Below, piece after piece: positions 35,232-45,791 of a stretch of 64,000 nucleotides of DNA. Made by a program: the position numbers and the translations under genes. The first letter of the stretch is position 1; each line of letters starts with the position of its first letter. The notes under the pieces are model-generated. The model was not told the origin of the DNA, did no database searches, and saw nothing but the letters and a program-made list of their open reading frames with translations. Source of the DNA: Myripristis murdjan (taxonomy: Eukaryota > Chordata > Actinopteri > Holocentriformes > Holocentridae); the NCBI RefSeq assembly GCF_902150065.1, contig NC_043990.1, positions 19,507,199-19,571,198 on the forward strand, in the 5' to 3' direction.

Positions 35232-35600
35232 TTCATACTTACTGGTGAACATGAGGTTGAAGAAGTGGCTGGCAGCAGCGAGCACCACTCTGTGGGCAGG
35301 GAAGTGTTTGCCCTGAACCACCAGAATCACATCACAGAGAGTGCCCTGGAGAACACACACACACATTTACACAGATGCACACATGCACACACACACACAC
35401 TCCTTGCTTCACCTATACAATCCTCTCTGGCACACGCACACACTGATGAGCACGCCCCCACAGCCACACACCTGCTTCCTCAGGTTGTTCATGACTCCCA
35501 TGATGCTGGACAGCTGTCTGTACTCCTCCTTGATGGCACACTTCCTCTCACTCTTCTTCTTGAAGTTAGCTGCCTTTTCTGGAGAAGCCATGCCGGTCAT
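31018..35600 (-). CDS. klhl7: KLHL7, BTB-BACK-Kelch CUL3 adaptor
   Basis: Substrate adaptor of CUL3 ubiquitin ligases. Twelve coding exons, GT/AG and in phase, 611 residues from the first ATG: 35600-35472, 35345-35243, 34491-34398, 34212-34088, 33801-33626, 33421-33247, 32957-32815, 32686-32446, 32337-32136, 31896-31799, 31629-31446, 31183-31018. The BTB domain (about 45-140) shows [24 protein letters not shown] (about 145-265) shows [11 protein letters not shown] and AVRWLKYD; Kelch blades follow from about 285 ([72 protein letters not shown]). These match human KLHL7 (586 residues) closely. A second ATG at 35591 (ATGGC, good Kozak) aligns better with the human start. The C-terminal Asp/Glu then Ser-rich tail after CGANED is longer than in human. 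It is convergent with aste1 and divergent from the next gene. Confidence 0.95.
34216..34254. repeat. (CA)n abutting the klhl7 exon 4 acceptor
   Basis: On the gene strand it is (TG)n ending in gtcag at the exon 4 3' splice site, with no pyrimidine tract between. Confidence 0.95.
34755..34835. repeat. Teleost interspersed repeat fragment
   Basis: The stretch 'aatggactgcatttctatcg' followed by 'ctgaaagcactttac' matches a repeat end often seen in fish genomes. Lies in klhl7 intron 2. Confidence 0.5.
35186..35230. repeat. (GT)n in klhl7 intron 2
   Basis: GT run close to the exon 2 donor. Confidence 0.9.
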
Positions 35601-35879
35601 GTCAGGCTGATGAATGATGTCCCCCTGTGTGTTTTGAGCCTGCTAGCTGCAGCCCTGTCAGCAGCACAGAGGCGTTGCTGTGCCTTTGTTTTGGCTGAGC
35701 GGAGCTAGCAGGGGGCTAGCTGCTTGTTGTGACTGTCACTTTGTCTGCTGCCGCTCTCAGAGGGAACCACCTTCGTTTGAGTGTTGCTGTCATATGCTGA
35801 CAAAGAAATGAAAATAATGGGCCGGAGATTTTTTTTTTTCTTCACATTACTTCGGGGCTCCTCTTAAACAGGCTTATGT

Positions 35880-36175
35880 CTTCTTCTCCCGCTTCTTCGT
35901 CTTCTTCTACTTCTGTACACTGAAAGCGTGATGCTGCCCTCCACAGACCGAGTGAGGAATTGCTGCTTCTCCTATATGTTTTTAAATACAGGCCACCTAA
36001 ATAAAGAAATTTTAAGATAGTTCTGCCAATAAATTGGAAATTTGTTTCAGGTGGAAAAAAATAGACATGCAAAAGCTCCGTGAGTAACTGTTGTCTTTCA
36101 CTTCTATATGTGTTACATGAGAATACAACATGTTGAGCTGCTTCCAGATTTCCACACTGGCACAGAGTTTTCAAC
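35880..36175 (-). mobile_element. LINE reverse-transcriptase C-terminal fragment
   Basis: On the minus strand the frame reads LCQCGNLEAAQHVVFSCN followed by TYRSERQQLL (about 36165-36080). The C-x-C, H and C spacing plus the downstream Arg/Leu pattern resembles the zinc-knuckle tail after the reverse transcriptase of non-LTR elements. Only this 3' coding remnant is seen. The subfamily was not determined. Confidence 0.5.
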
Positions 36176-36464
36176 ACAAATGCATAAATCCTTGTATGCA
36201 TGACTGAATCACTGAAATAAAAGGAAATATTCTGCGGAGACAATGATAATGCCAAGACAAGAGGATAATATAAACAATGGAAACATAATGGAAGAGAGAA
36301 AATAAAATAAATAAAACAGAAAACAAAAAGAGAATATAAAATTGCATTCACTATACAGGATGTTATGGAGACAGTAACCACAGCTGGCTATCACAGAGTC
36401 CCAGATTCAGTCTAGTTAGTGGGTTACAACGTCATCTCTTCTCCCAGAGTTTATCCTCCGCCTC

Positions 36465-36625
36465 TTTCTTCCCTTCGAGGATCAATAAAATATTCCTGAT
36501 TCTGATTGTAAAAGAAGATATTTCTTGCTCTCCCTTTCTATTTCTTATAATTTCACATATTTTTCTCTTGAGAATCTCAGCAACTGTAACTACTTTATTG
36601 ATCCCAGAGGGGAATCTGTGTCAGC
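36465..36625. repeat. Two opposed non-LTR-like 3' tails
   Basis: Plus-strand 'ggatcaataaaatattcctg' plus attctgatt (36478-36509) and minus-strand counterpart 'ctttattgatcccagagggg' (36593-36612). Both resemble 3' ends of fish LINE/SINE insertions, in opposite orientation. Confidence 0.4.
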
Positions 36626-37426
36626 TGCAGTTGCTCAGAGTCTTGAGAGGAAAAATATGTGAAATAATAATAAGAAATGGACAGTTAAAAATAAAATAAA
36701 TAAAAAAAAATGTAAAAATATGTGTATTCGAATTTTGTGAATTATTGCATTACAATATATACATCATGGAAAAATATGCGTATTAATCCTACAATAATAT
36801 AAAAAACAATATCCACAGAAATATTAAATTGAAAATATATAAACGTATACTTTTACCCTCCATGTACACTCTTTCCACTCTTTTTGCTGTGGAACTTCTA
36901 TGTTTTCTTTTTTCTTTTTTTAACAAATGAAAAAGTATTTACATTTTCTCAACATAATCTACAGATCAACACTTTCCCTTGTGTATGTGTGTGTGTGGTG
37001 AGAATGACTCTTTTGCTCCCCCTATTGGTTTACAGGACACACTACTCACTTAACTCACTAAAACTCAGTTCACTCTTGAGAAAATCTCTGACAAATGTAT
37101 TCAACATGTAATCTCTTATTTACTTTATTACAGCTGCATACAGGAAATCAACAAGGTTATTTATTTATTTATAAGCAACGGTGCGCTCTGATTTAATTAG
37201 GACAGCAGCACTTTGCTCTTCATACCGCAGCTCGCACCTGTTGGCGCACCTGTCATTTTTCCTTACCTGTGCAAGAATGAAAGAAAAACAACAAGGAAGA
37301 CATTTTTTTATCAGGAGTCGCATGACGCTGACGTCAGATGGTAAGGTATGCGGGCCGCGGATGAACGGAGGAATTGTGAGAGACAAGTGACCTGAAAAAC
37401 AAATTACGAGCCAGAAGAGCTGCAAA

Positions 37427-37659
37427 ATGCTCCGATCTGTCTGCTGTTGCTGCTTCAGTGGCGAGACTTTCGACGACGAGGTATGAATTTGCATTACAGC
37501 CGAAGGAGCTGTGGGATTATTAGTCAGACGGCTCACTCTGGGAATCTGGGAATGAATCTTTATCACTGGGATTTTGCTTCAGTGAGGTTATCGGATTAAT
37601 CCATGACATGGTAATAACATGGTTTGAGCTTCCAACATTTTTTAGAAGCATAGTATACA

Positions 37660-37692
<33 letters not shown>

Positions 37693-38146
37693 TCTCAAAC
37701 TTACTGTAGTAGTGGCTTACCACTGTATTTATTTATCTGTTTGTTTGTATTTTGGTGTGATAAAATTAGAGCCTTACTGATACATGACTGGCCAACAGTT
37801 TTCATTATTGGTCATTATTGGTTTATTGGTTGATTTCATATATATTTTGCACGACATACATGCTTGTTGATTTAGAAAAAAAAAGAGATTGTCGTCAAAG
37901 CTTTGTTTATTAATATGATATGTGTAATATGCCTTGCTAATTGATTGCTTTAACTCCTGTCATTTCAGAGGCAGCCGCTCCTGCAGCCCAGGCCCTCGCA
38001 GCCTGATAAACCTGAATCAGCCCGGCAGACCCGGCCAGCACACACTGGTGCATCACCTTTCATCATCTACCATCATACAGCATCTACATCTACCCAGAGT
38101 GATTTAAAACTAATACAACAACAGCTGAGTGTTTTTAAATTCCTCT

Positions 38147-38195
<49 letters not shown>

Positions 38196-39323
38196 GTGCC
38201 ACATTCTGTGTGGTTTCCCAGATGCCCAGACGGTGAGGCGGAGCGGCAAGCTGGTGATGAGGCGAGTGTGTGTGTCAGAGTTGGACCAGAGGTTTGCAGA
38301 CGTGGCTGAGACCTTCAACGATCAGCAGCAGCGCTACGAGGCCATGGTCCGCCACATCGTCAATCTGCGACAGACCTACGGCTGTAACCATGACGACACG
38401 CTGCTGCTGAGTGAATGCATGAAGACGATCAGAGAGGAGCACGGTGAGCGGCACGCACAGGTAGCTCTGCTCAAAGCTCCCACGCCGAGGCAGGTGACCT
38501 CAGTCCACACACGCTTCCATACCCCCTTATTAGTATTCAGGGTCTCAAGCAGCTGGAGCTTTTCCCAGCATGCACTGCGCCAAGACACCCTGGACAGGTT
38601 GCCAGCCCAACACAGGACAAACAGGCAAACACACTCGCAAAGATGTCCACACCTGTGAAGGATTTAAACCTGCATGTCTTCAGGGAGGAAACCCACACAA
38701 ACCGAGGCCATGCAGACTCCACAGAGAGAGAGGGCCTGGGCTGGCAGCCAAACCACTAACTCCGTGTGTGCTGTGATAGCACAGCGATGGCCACACTTCA
38801 GTTAATTTAATTGAACTGAATTGAATCTCCGGTCCATTTGATTCAGCTCAATTCATTGCTGTTCTGTTCATTTCAATTCACTTTGGCTCAGCTCAGTTTA
38901 ATTCAGTTTAGTTCAATTCAGTATAATTCAATTCACTTCACTTTGGCGGTGCAACGTACAATTCAGCCAAGCTTTAGTAGTAATCAATAGTGAAAAATGT
39001 TACATTGAATAAAATTTGAAGAAACAATTGGCACAATAATAATAATAATAGCAATATATGTAAAATTAAATATTTTAATGTAAATATACAGTACATAAGT
39101 GTAGAGACTGTACTGCTATCAGTAATTCACGACTGTAGTATTATTATAGTTGTATTAGTACTAGATGTTGACCAACTGTGGATTTTTAAACACTGATATA
39201 CTAACGGTAGTTTTTGCTCTCTGATCTGTGAGAAGTTTTCAGGACGGGTTAGGGTTAGGGTTGTCTCTCCTGTCCAACAGTGACCACATTTGTGCTCATT
39301 TGGGTCCTTTTGTCACTACTGCT

Positions 39324-39369
<46 letters not shown>

Positions 39370-39766
39370 AGATGCCAGGTATAAGGTCTGCCTCCACATG
39401 AAGGGCTATGACTTCTCTCTCTCTGTGGCTCCACTGGGATCAAAGGATGAAACAGAGGAGCCCCTTCCTCCCCACCTGCGGCTGGCTCAGGAGGAGGTGC
39501 GGGCCGCGTCCCAGAGCGCCAAGGTGACCGTCTCGGTGGGAACCAAACTCCAGGAGATGATCGGCTGGCTGCTCCATTGCGAAGAGCAAATGGCCGAACA
39601 AGTGAGGGAGGCAGCGCCGTCGTACCAGGAGCAAGGGAGGCTGGATGAGAACCTGAAGGAGAGCATGAAGGAAGTGAGGAGGGCGAAAGAGCTGTCGCTA
39701 GGATACAAACAGCAGGCAGGGGAGGTCCTCACTGAAGCTGCTCAGATAGCAGGAACTAAACTCTAG
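37427..39766 (+). CDS. Unrecognised protein with Cys cluster, dileucine motif and coiled coils
   Basis: Four coding exons, GT/AG and in phase, 249 residues: 37427-37480, 37969-38047, 38222-38443, 39372-39766. I do not recognise the family. The start MLRSVCCCCFSGETFDDE has four adjacent cysteines (6-9), a likely palmitoylation site, and no signal peptide. Across the exon 1/2 junction the sequence ERQPLL fits the acidic dileucine sorting signal [DE]xxxL[LI], so attachment to endosomal or lysosomal membranes is inferred. The middle (LDQRFADVAETFND, YEAMVRHIVNLRQTYG) and the C-terminus (residues about 150-245, rich in E, K, Q and ending AAQIAGTKL) look helical, coiled-coil type. A G-D junction residue is restored at both later splices, supporting the model. 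It lies between divergent klhl7 and fam126a. Probably a genuine vertebrate or fish gene lacking a well-known name. Confidence 0.75.
38152..38195. repeat. (GT)n upstream of exon 3 of the unknown gene
   Basis: A GT run ending about 26 bp before the exon 3 acceptor at 38222. Confidence 0.95.
38565..38785. repeat. Teleost interspersed repeat
   Basis: In intron 3 of the unknown gene. Contains 'ggacaggttgccagcccaac', 'ctgcatgtcttcagggagga' and 'catgcagactccacagagag', a series I recognise from a very common fish repeat. Family not resolved. Confidence 0.6.
38795..38950. repeat. Degenerate aattcagtt minisatellite
   Basis: Repeated variants of ttcaattca, ttcagctca and ttcagttta over about 150 bp. 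Confidence 0.7.
39330..39365. repeat. (CT)n polypyrimidine tract of exon 4
   Basis: A CT run that ends in cacccag at the exon 4 acceptor (39372) of the unknown gene. Confidence 0.9.
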
Positions 39767-40174
39767 TTAACTTTCACACACACACACACACAACTTCACG
39801 CATGTGTACTGGGCATATCAGTGCTGTCTCTCTCTGTAAATACTCTTCTTTGTATGAAAACATGTGAGGACCTACACTGTGACCTTTAAAAAATCTCATT
39901 AGAAATGTATTAAATTTAGCAGACTCTAACAAACACACACAAAGATTTACTGTCTGTGGGAATAATTGTATTTTCCTCATGGTGTGTGGGTAATTTTACA
40001 ACCACTGAGCAACTACAATGCATGGTTCTCTAAGGGGGCATTAGGGGGCATTGCACTCACACTTTCATATTGGGCCTCCAAGTTCTTCCATCCAGATCAC
40101 CATTCATATTTATAGAATAGAAATTCTTTATCTCAGTTGTCCCAAGTGTTTTTTTTTCCTTCGGTAACTGGCAA

Positions 40175-40219
<45 letters not shown>

Positions 40220-40979
40220 TATGTTTCTTTCTTAATCAATCTTAATTCTGAGAACTGACACTCAAAATATAAATATGAGGACTGGTATAATATTTAGGTG
40301 TCAGTGTGCATCATCGTTAATTTTAGAATTGTGTGTCAAATAAGTTACTTTCATATATTTTTGAGCTTTCATATCAGTGTAAAGTGCACAGAGCACATCC
40401 CTAATAAAGAAAATTGAAGAGATTATTGTGTGGTGTGCCATATGCTGCAGTAATCTGGTATGATGAATTGCATCGGTTGCAACAGCTTCCTGCTTCTGTG
40501 TGATGAAGCCATGAAACAGGCCAAAGTATCTTGCATCTTAATAACTGGTTTTGGAAAATTGTTGCTGTTGATGTGTTGTTTTCCTTTCAAGGAGGTCAGA
40601 CAAATAATAAACAAATAAATAAACATACATAAACGAACTAAATTATCAAATAACAGACATATTCAATATAGACAACGAATACTGTATATGGTCAATATAT
40701 CTTCATTTAGCCCATTATTTGCACTTGAGTCAAGCCCATATAACATGAACGTGCAACGGACTGTGCAATCAAAATGTGAATTGTCTCGAGGAAGAGACCA
40801 ATTAACGTTATTTTAATCGATTGCTTTGAAAATAAAATAAAATAAAAAAAAACAATGCACGAGGAAATTATTTAATCATATTATTTATTAATGGAATCTT
40901 TGATAGAGCAGTCTGCTGTCAAAGAGCAGTGACAGCGACAACCTACCCTGATCATGGAAATTATTAACACGCGGCCTCT
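39767..40979. other. 3' UTR of the unknown gene and short spacer
   Basis: Contains a ~37-bp T run (40180-40216) and AATAAA at 40403-40408 as the best poly(A) signal, about 640 bp past the stop. No further coding exon seen. Confidence 0.5.
40403..40408 (+). promoter_or_regulatory. Poly(A) signal candidate
   Basis: AATAAA in the 3' flank of the unknown gene. Confidence 0.5.
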
Positions 40980-41154
40980 CGGCTGATCTGATTGGTTGCT
41001 ATTTCAGGGGCGCGGCGGTTGGATTATATGCTGCTCGCCCATTGGCTCAGACATGCGTCGCTCCGCGGAGAGTCCTCTAATTCAAGGTAGTCTGAGTGGA
41101 GAAAGTAATGAAGATGGAAGGGGTTGATGTTGAATTATTGAGCAGATTTATAGA
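40980..41154 (+). promoter_or_regulatory. fam126a promoter and non-coding first exon
   Basis: A GC-rich segment (ggggcgcggcgg, cgtcgctccgcgg) with two inverted CCAAT boxes (ATTGG at 40991 and 41041) precedes a strong donor, ataga|gtaagt, at 41155. The first coding exon of the downstream gene begins with 5' UTR after an acceptor at 52286, so an upstream non-coding exon is required and this is the best candidate. Confidence 0.55.
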
Positions 41155-44100
41155 GTAAGTGAACGCCGTTTACTCGTCTAGTCGGAGCGATACAAGACGA
41201 CGATAGTGGGAAATTGACAGATAGCATGCGAGTAAGTAAAAAAAACACTTCCCAGTCTACTTGGTGTCGCGCTTTAGCCAGGCTAGCTAGGGAGCTAATC
41301 TGTAAGCAACCACACTGACAGCTCGAAAGCACTCAGCAGCAGAGTCGGTGTGTGTGTGTGTGTGTGTGTCGGCAGGAGATTATAATGTCCTGCTGTCAGT
41401 GGTTAGGCAAACACACTAAACTATCTGCCAGCTAACGCTTATTCTTGCAATATCCAGGAGAGCTGAAAGTTGCCAGGCAGCGTTTCCCATGGCTGAAGGT
41501 GCACTTCGCTCCCCAGCTGTCATTGTGGCAAACTAGCTGGTTAGCAGGACTTGGAAAGTGTCATTGTGACTAAGTTAGCCACAGCAGGGACGTAAATGAA
41601 TACAACCGAGGTGGGAAGTCTGTGCAAAATTATAGCTAACCTGTCATTGCAGCCGTTTTGAGACTGGTCAGTCACAGCTCTGTGTCGGAGGGGCGCTTTT
41701 CACCCCGGCTTTGTCCTGTCCGTGTGTGTTTGTGGTCTGTCAGGCGTGCTGGGTGGGATTCCTCAATTGATTTAATTTTTAATTCTCTGTCTGTCTCTGA
41801 GAGTCTGTACTGTAGTCTCCGTTTCCATCCCAGCCTGCTACGTTAGGTCCTACATTGTTAGGATTTTTGTCATAACTATCATGTGATGCAGATTTCCTCT
41901 CCTACCACTCAGCAAAACCATGGCCACGAGTTTCCTCTGTGAGACGGACTGGTGTGAAGCTGTGCTGCTGAGCCCGGAGGCAGTCTTATTTTCAGACTTG
42001 TGTATAATGCATGGATGGATGGATACTAAATTCTTCCTTTATCTGTGCTGCCCGAGTTGTGTGTGTTTGTTGTGTGAGTCCATCTCTAATGCTGTGCCAG
42101 TGATTGTTGGAGCCAAGATGCTGTTTATAGCCATACCCATATAGACCACCTTTTGCTGCTCATCTCTGTGGGCTTGTCATCAGTGAAAGGGCTTGTTGGG
42201 TGGATGATTATGCACAGATAAGAGTTGTGCCATTAGGATGTGGATATGTGTGAGGCGTGCACGCATGTATGCTCAGACTTGTTAATGTGTGATGTCTCCG
42301 GCTCCTTAATGTTTTGTGACAGTGAAGCCTGGCGGCTCACAGAGCAGGAAGGTAGTGCTGGGTCTGCTGTCATCCAGCATCACAGATAAAGGCAGCAATG
42401 CCCGCAGACCATTGAAACATTCTGGTCATTTTGGCTTCGGAAACTGTTGCAGTCTCTTCCCCTTCTTACATTTCATCACCATTCATTCGACTGGGTTATA
42501 AACACACAGACATAAGCACTAGAAACATTGGATTCTCCTAGTAGAAGTGTATTTTGTAGGCACTGATATCAGTAGACGTGTAACCTAGTTTTAGATCCCT
42601 AGAGAATCTCTGAAATCAAGCTAATTATCTACACAGAAAGTGGTATTTGAGAGTGAAATCCTAGTGCTCAACATTAATAGATTACTGAAGAGCTACCTAG
42701 CCAAGAAGTGAAGAACTAAGCCTTTAGCTGCCTGCCATAATAGAAAGAGGCAGATAGAAAAAGAGAGCACTAGGGAACAGGGGAGCTAAAAATGAGAGTT
42801 AAAAGTGAAAAATCGGTGATGTTAATCGTTGATCCCTTCAGGCTCACCAGCTAAAGAAAGAGTGGGGGAAATGGAGGGAAGGAGCAAGAGGAGGGGTGAA
42901 GATGTATCACTGGCTCAGAGGCAAACGGAGAGCGTAGGCCGCCATAAGAGGATTCCTCCCTGTCAGATCTCTCTATCTGTCTCCCTCAACAGCAAAGACC
43001 ACACACACACACAAATACACACTAAAACCACACTCTGTTGTCATGCCTTCTTAGCTACAGGCGGTCCTTTCTTATTATGTGTGTACGCGTGTGAGAGGGA
43101 GGGGGAGCGGAAAGCAGAAAAACTCCAGCTATAAGCAACCTGCTATTGAAGAAAGGCTTAGGAGAAAAAGCAAGGTGGGAGGTGATGATGCAACAGGGAT
43201 AACCACAGGCCAAGGCAGTCCAAACAAAGGAGGATGGAAATATGGAAACAGACTGGAAAACAGCTAGAAATGCACACTGCAAACAGAGGGAGAGCTGCGA
43301 AGAGAGTCCAAAGACCCAAGGAAAACCAAAGCAAAGGACATAAAAGGTGTAAACAGCAAGGCCGATGCTCAGGGGGTCAGCTCAGGCTGTGAGTTGTCTT
43401 TCCAGGACCGGCAGCCTGCGCGGGCATGTTAGCCCTGCTTCTGACCGCGGATTTAACCCTGCCCCCACCTTCACCTGGATCCTACAGCTCCTCAGAATAG
43501 ATCTATGATGGCTTTTATGTCCGTTTCAGTTGGAAAAAGCTTTGTGTAAGCCTATTCACAAGTCGAGCTCATTGACTGTTTAACTTTGAAGATTTTGGGT
43601 GGAGGCAAATAGCTGCGGTTCGTGTCCTGTGCACTGCTGATGCTGGTTTGCATGATTAACTTAATTTACTAGAAGGCTGTGCATGTATGCTACAGCGCAT
43701 ACAGTAAAGCTGCAGTCACTTGGAAATAATGGAGCTAATTTAAACTCACTTGGCATCCTTTCATCTTACTCTGTGTTTACAACTCTTCATTACAGCTGCA
43801 ATTTAGGATTTTTTTCTGCTGTTGATTAATTGATTCATTTTTAAAATTATTATTAAGCAGCTTATCATTTACAAGAGACAGAAGCAGTATTTTGAAATTA
43901 TTAAATCTGACCTTTCTTGACAAACTATTAAAACATTTTTTTTTTCTGTTGACTGACACATTGATTAATTGACTTATCATTTCAGCACTATTCTTAAGCT
44001 GCCCATGTGGCTTGATCAGTGTTTCCTGTGTACCTTTATGCAACTTTGGTGCTTTGGACAGAAATACTAGTTTTGTCCCATATCTTTCACTGTGCCGGTC

Positions 44101-45292
44101 TAAGTCATGTTTCTATATGAGATTCCACTGTTGCAAGTGTTAGTTAATCATAAAATAATTAAACAGATGTACACTACACTTTTTTTAGTTTTAAATAACA
44201 GTAAGACTAAACGTGATTACACGTTTTCTCTTGCAGTGGATGTGCACCAAATGAGTACAGAAGAGACACGTAGGGTTGGTCTCTTAGTCTGTCCTCACTT
44301 GGGTTCAGTAATGCGGGTGATAGTAGTTTGTGTGTGGTTGAACCCTGCACCACAGGAAAAAGCAGCTGGGGCAGCTCTGTCGCTCTCTCACCCACCCACT
44401 TAGTTTTTTCTTCCCTCCGTGTAAGTGCTTTTTCTTATTGGCCCATCCACTTCCTGACAGAAAAAGAAGTTCTTTGTGTGTGTGTTGAGTGTGTGTGTAA
44501 TAGGAAGTGAGGTAATCGGCAGGGATGAGTGTGTGCCTTCCCCTGAAAATGTAATACTTCCATGGAATCCCCCCCTCTAAGTCTGTCCTGTTTGGACTAG
44601 CCTGGCTGTCCCGTTCAGGTAGGTTGTTGCTTTTAGGGGTTAGACAGCAGACGTCATCTGCTAGTAGAGTAGAGTGTGTCTTATTGGTGCTGACTTACCT
44701 TCAGATCCTTTACTGTGAAGGCAGTGATGTGTTGTGTGAGGAGACAGCAACGTGTGTGTGCTTGCCTCTAGCATTTTTCTGTATCTCTTGTCAGTAACAT
44801 GCACAGTTGCACCGAGGATCAGGAATGCAAACGAAGAGAGGAGCTGTTTGTGTTGGAAGAGTATTAGAAATCTTTTTGAAGGAGGAGGAGTCAAAAATGC
44901 TAAGCTCATTTACACACACAAACACACTGCTTCTGTGGGTGTGTGCTCGTGTAGTTTGAGAACGAGAGGGTTGGGTGTGAATTCAGAGGGAACGAGTTGT
45001 CAACTTAGCCAGCTCACAGGAACAGGTTTTGTGAAACCAGAAAGTTAACACACGCACGCACACACACGCACACACACACACACACGCACGCACACACACA
45101 CACACAGGCACACACGCACTGGTGTTGTGCAATGCATGACACATTGTTTGTCACTCCTTGGCGAATAGTCAGCTCCATCAAAGCTTCATAAACGCTGGTG
45201 AAAGCTTGGTAAGCCTCAGCTAGGCTACTAAAGGCTTTGGTTGGATGGAGATGGAGAGGCTTGTACGTGTGCATGTGAGTGTGTAAGTGTGT

Positions 45293-45296
<4 letters not shown>

Positions 45297-45351
<55 letters not shown>
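45297..45351. repeat. (GT)n microsatellite
   Basis: GT run in the fam126a first intron. A CA-rich block at 45054-45115 precedes it in the opposite sense. Confidence 0.95.
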
Positions 45352-45352
<1 letters not shown>

Positions 45353-45722
45353 CGTCTTGTAAAGGCAGTCCCCTCTCCATCTCCATCCCTGTCTGATCCC
45401 TGGGCCTGGGAGGCTGCCAGTGGCAGCAGAGATGAAAAGCTAATGAACTCTTCTCTTTTATCGACTCTGTTCATCACTGTCTCGCTCCTCCTCAGTTATC
45501 CCCCGCTTGGGCCTCCATGCATCCCTTTTATCCCTCTATACGTCTGTTTATCTGTCCATTCACTCATTTATTTGTCCATCTCTCTTATCTCTATTCATGT
45601 CACTCTGCTTTTATTTCTCCCCCTTTGTAACATTTATCATCCATCTCCATATCCATCACTTCATCTGTTTGCTCATTCTGTCTGTCAGCTCAAGCCGGCC
45701 CAGCCACCAGTCCTTGGTGCTG

Positions 45723-45725
<3 letters not shown>

Positions 45726-45788
<63 letters not shown>
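45726..45788. repeat. (GT)n microsatellite
   Basis: 63-bp GT run in the fam126a first intron. Confidence 0.95.

Positions 45789-45791
<3 letters not shown>

Larger units (their letters stand above)
35601..37426. other. Intergenic interval klhl7 / unknown gene
   Basis: Divergent promoters of klhl7 (left) and the 37.4-kb gene (right) must lie here. The middle is filled with LINE-like remnants (35880-36175 and 36465-36625). GC-rich sequence just before 37427 (gcgggccgcgg at about 37350) fits a promoter. No TATA box is obvious. Confidence 0.5.

Noticed and set aside
35157-35708. 183-codon plus-strand frame
   Set aside because: Shadow of klhl7 exons 1-2 and a GT repeat; no coding signal of its own.
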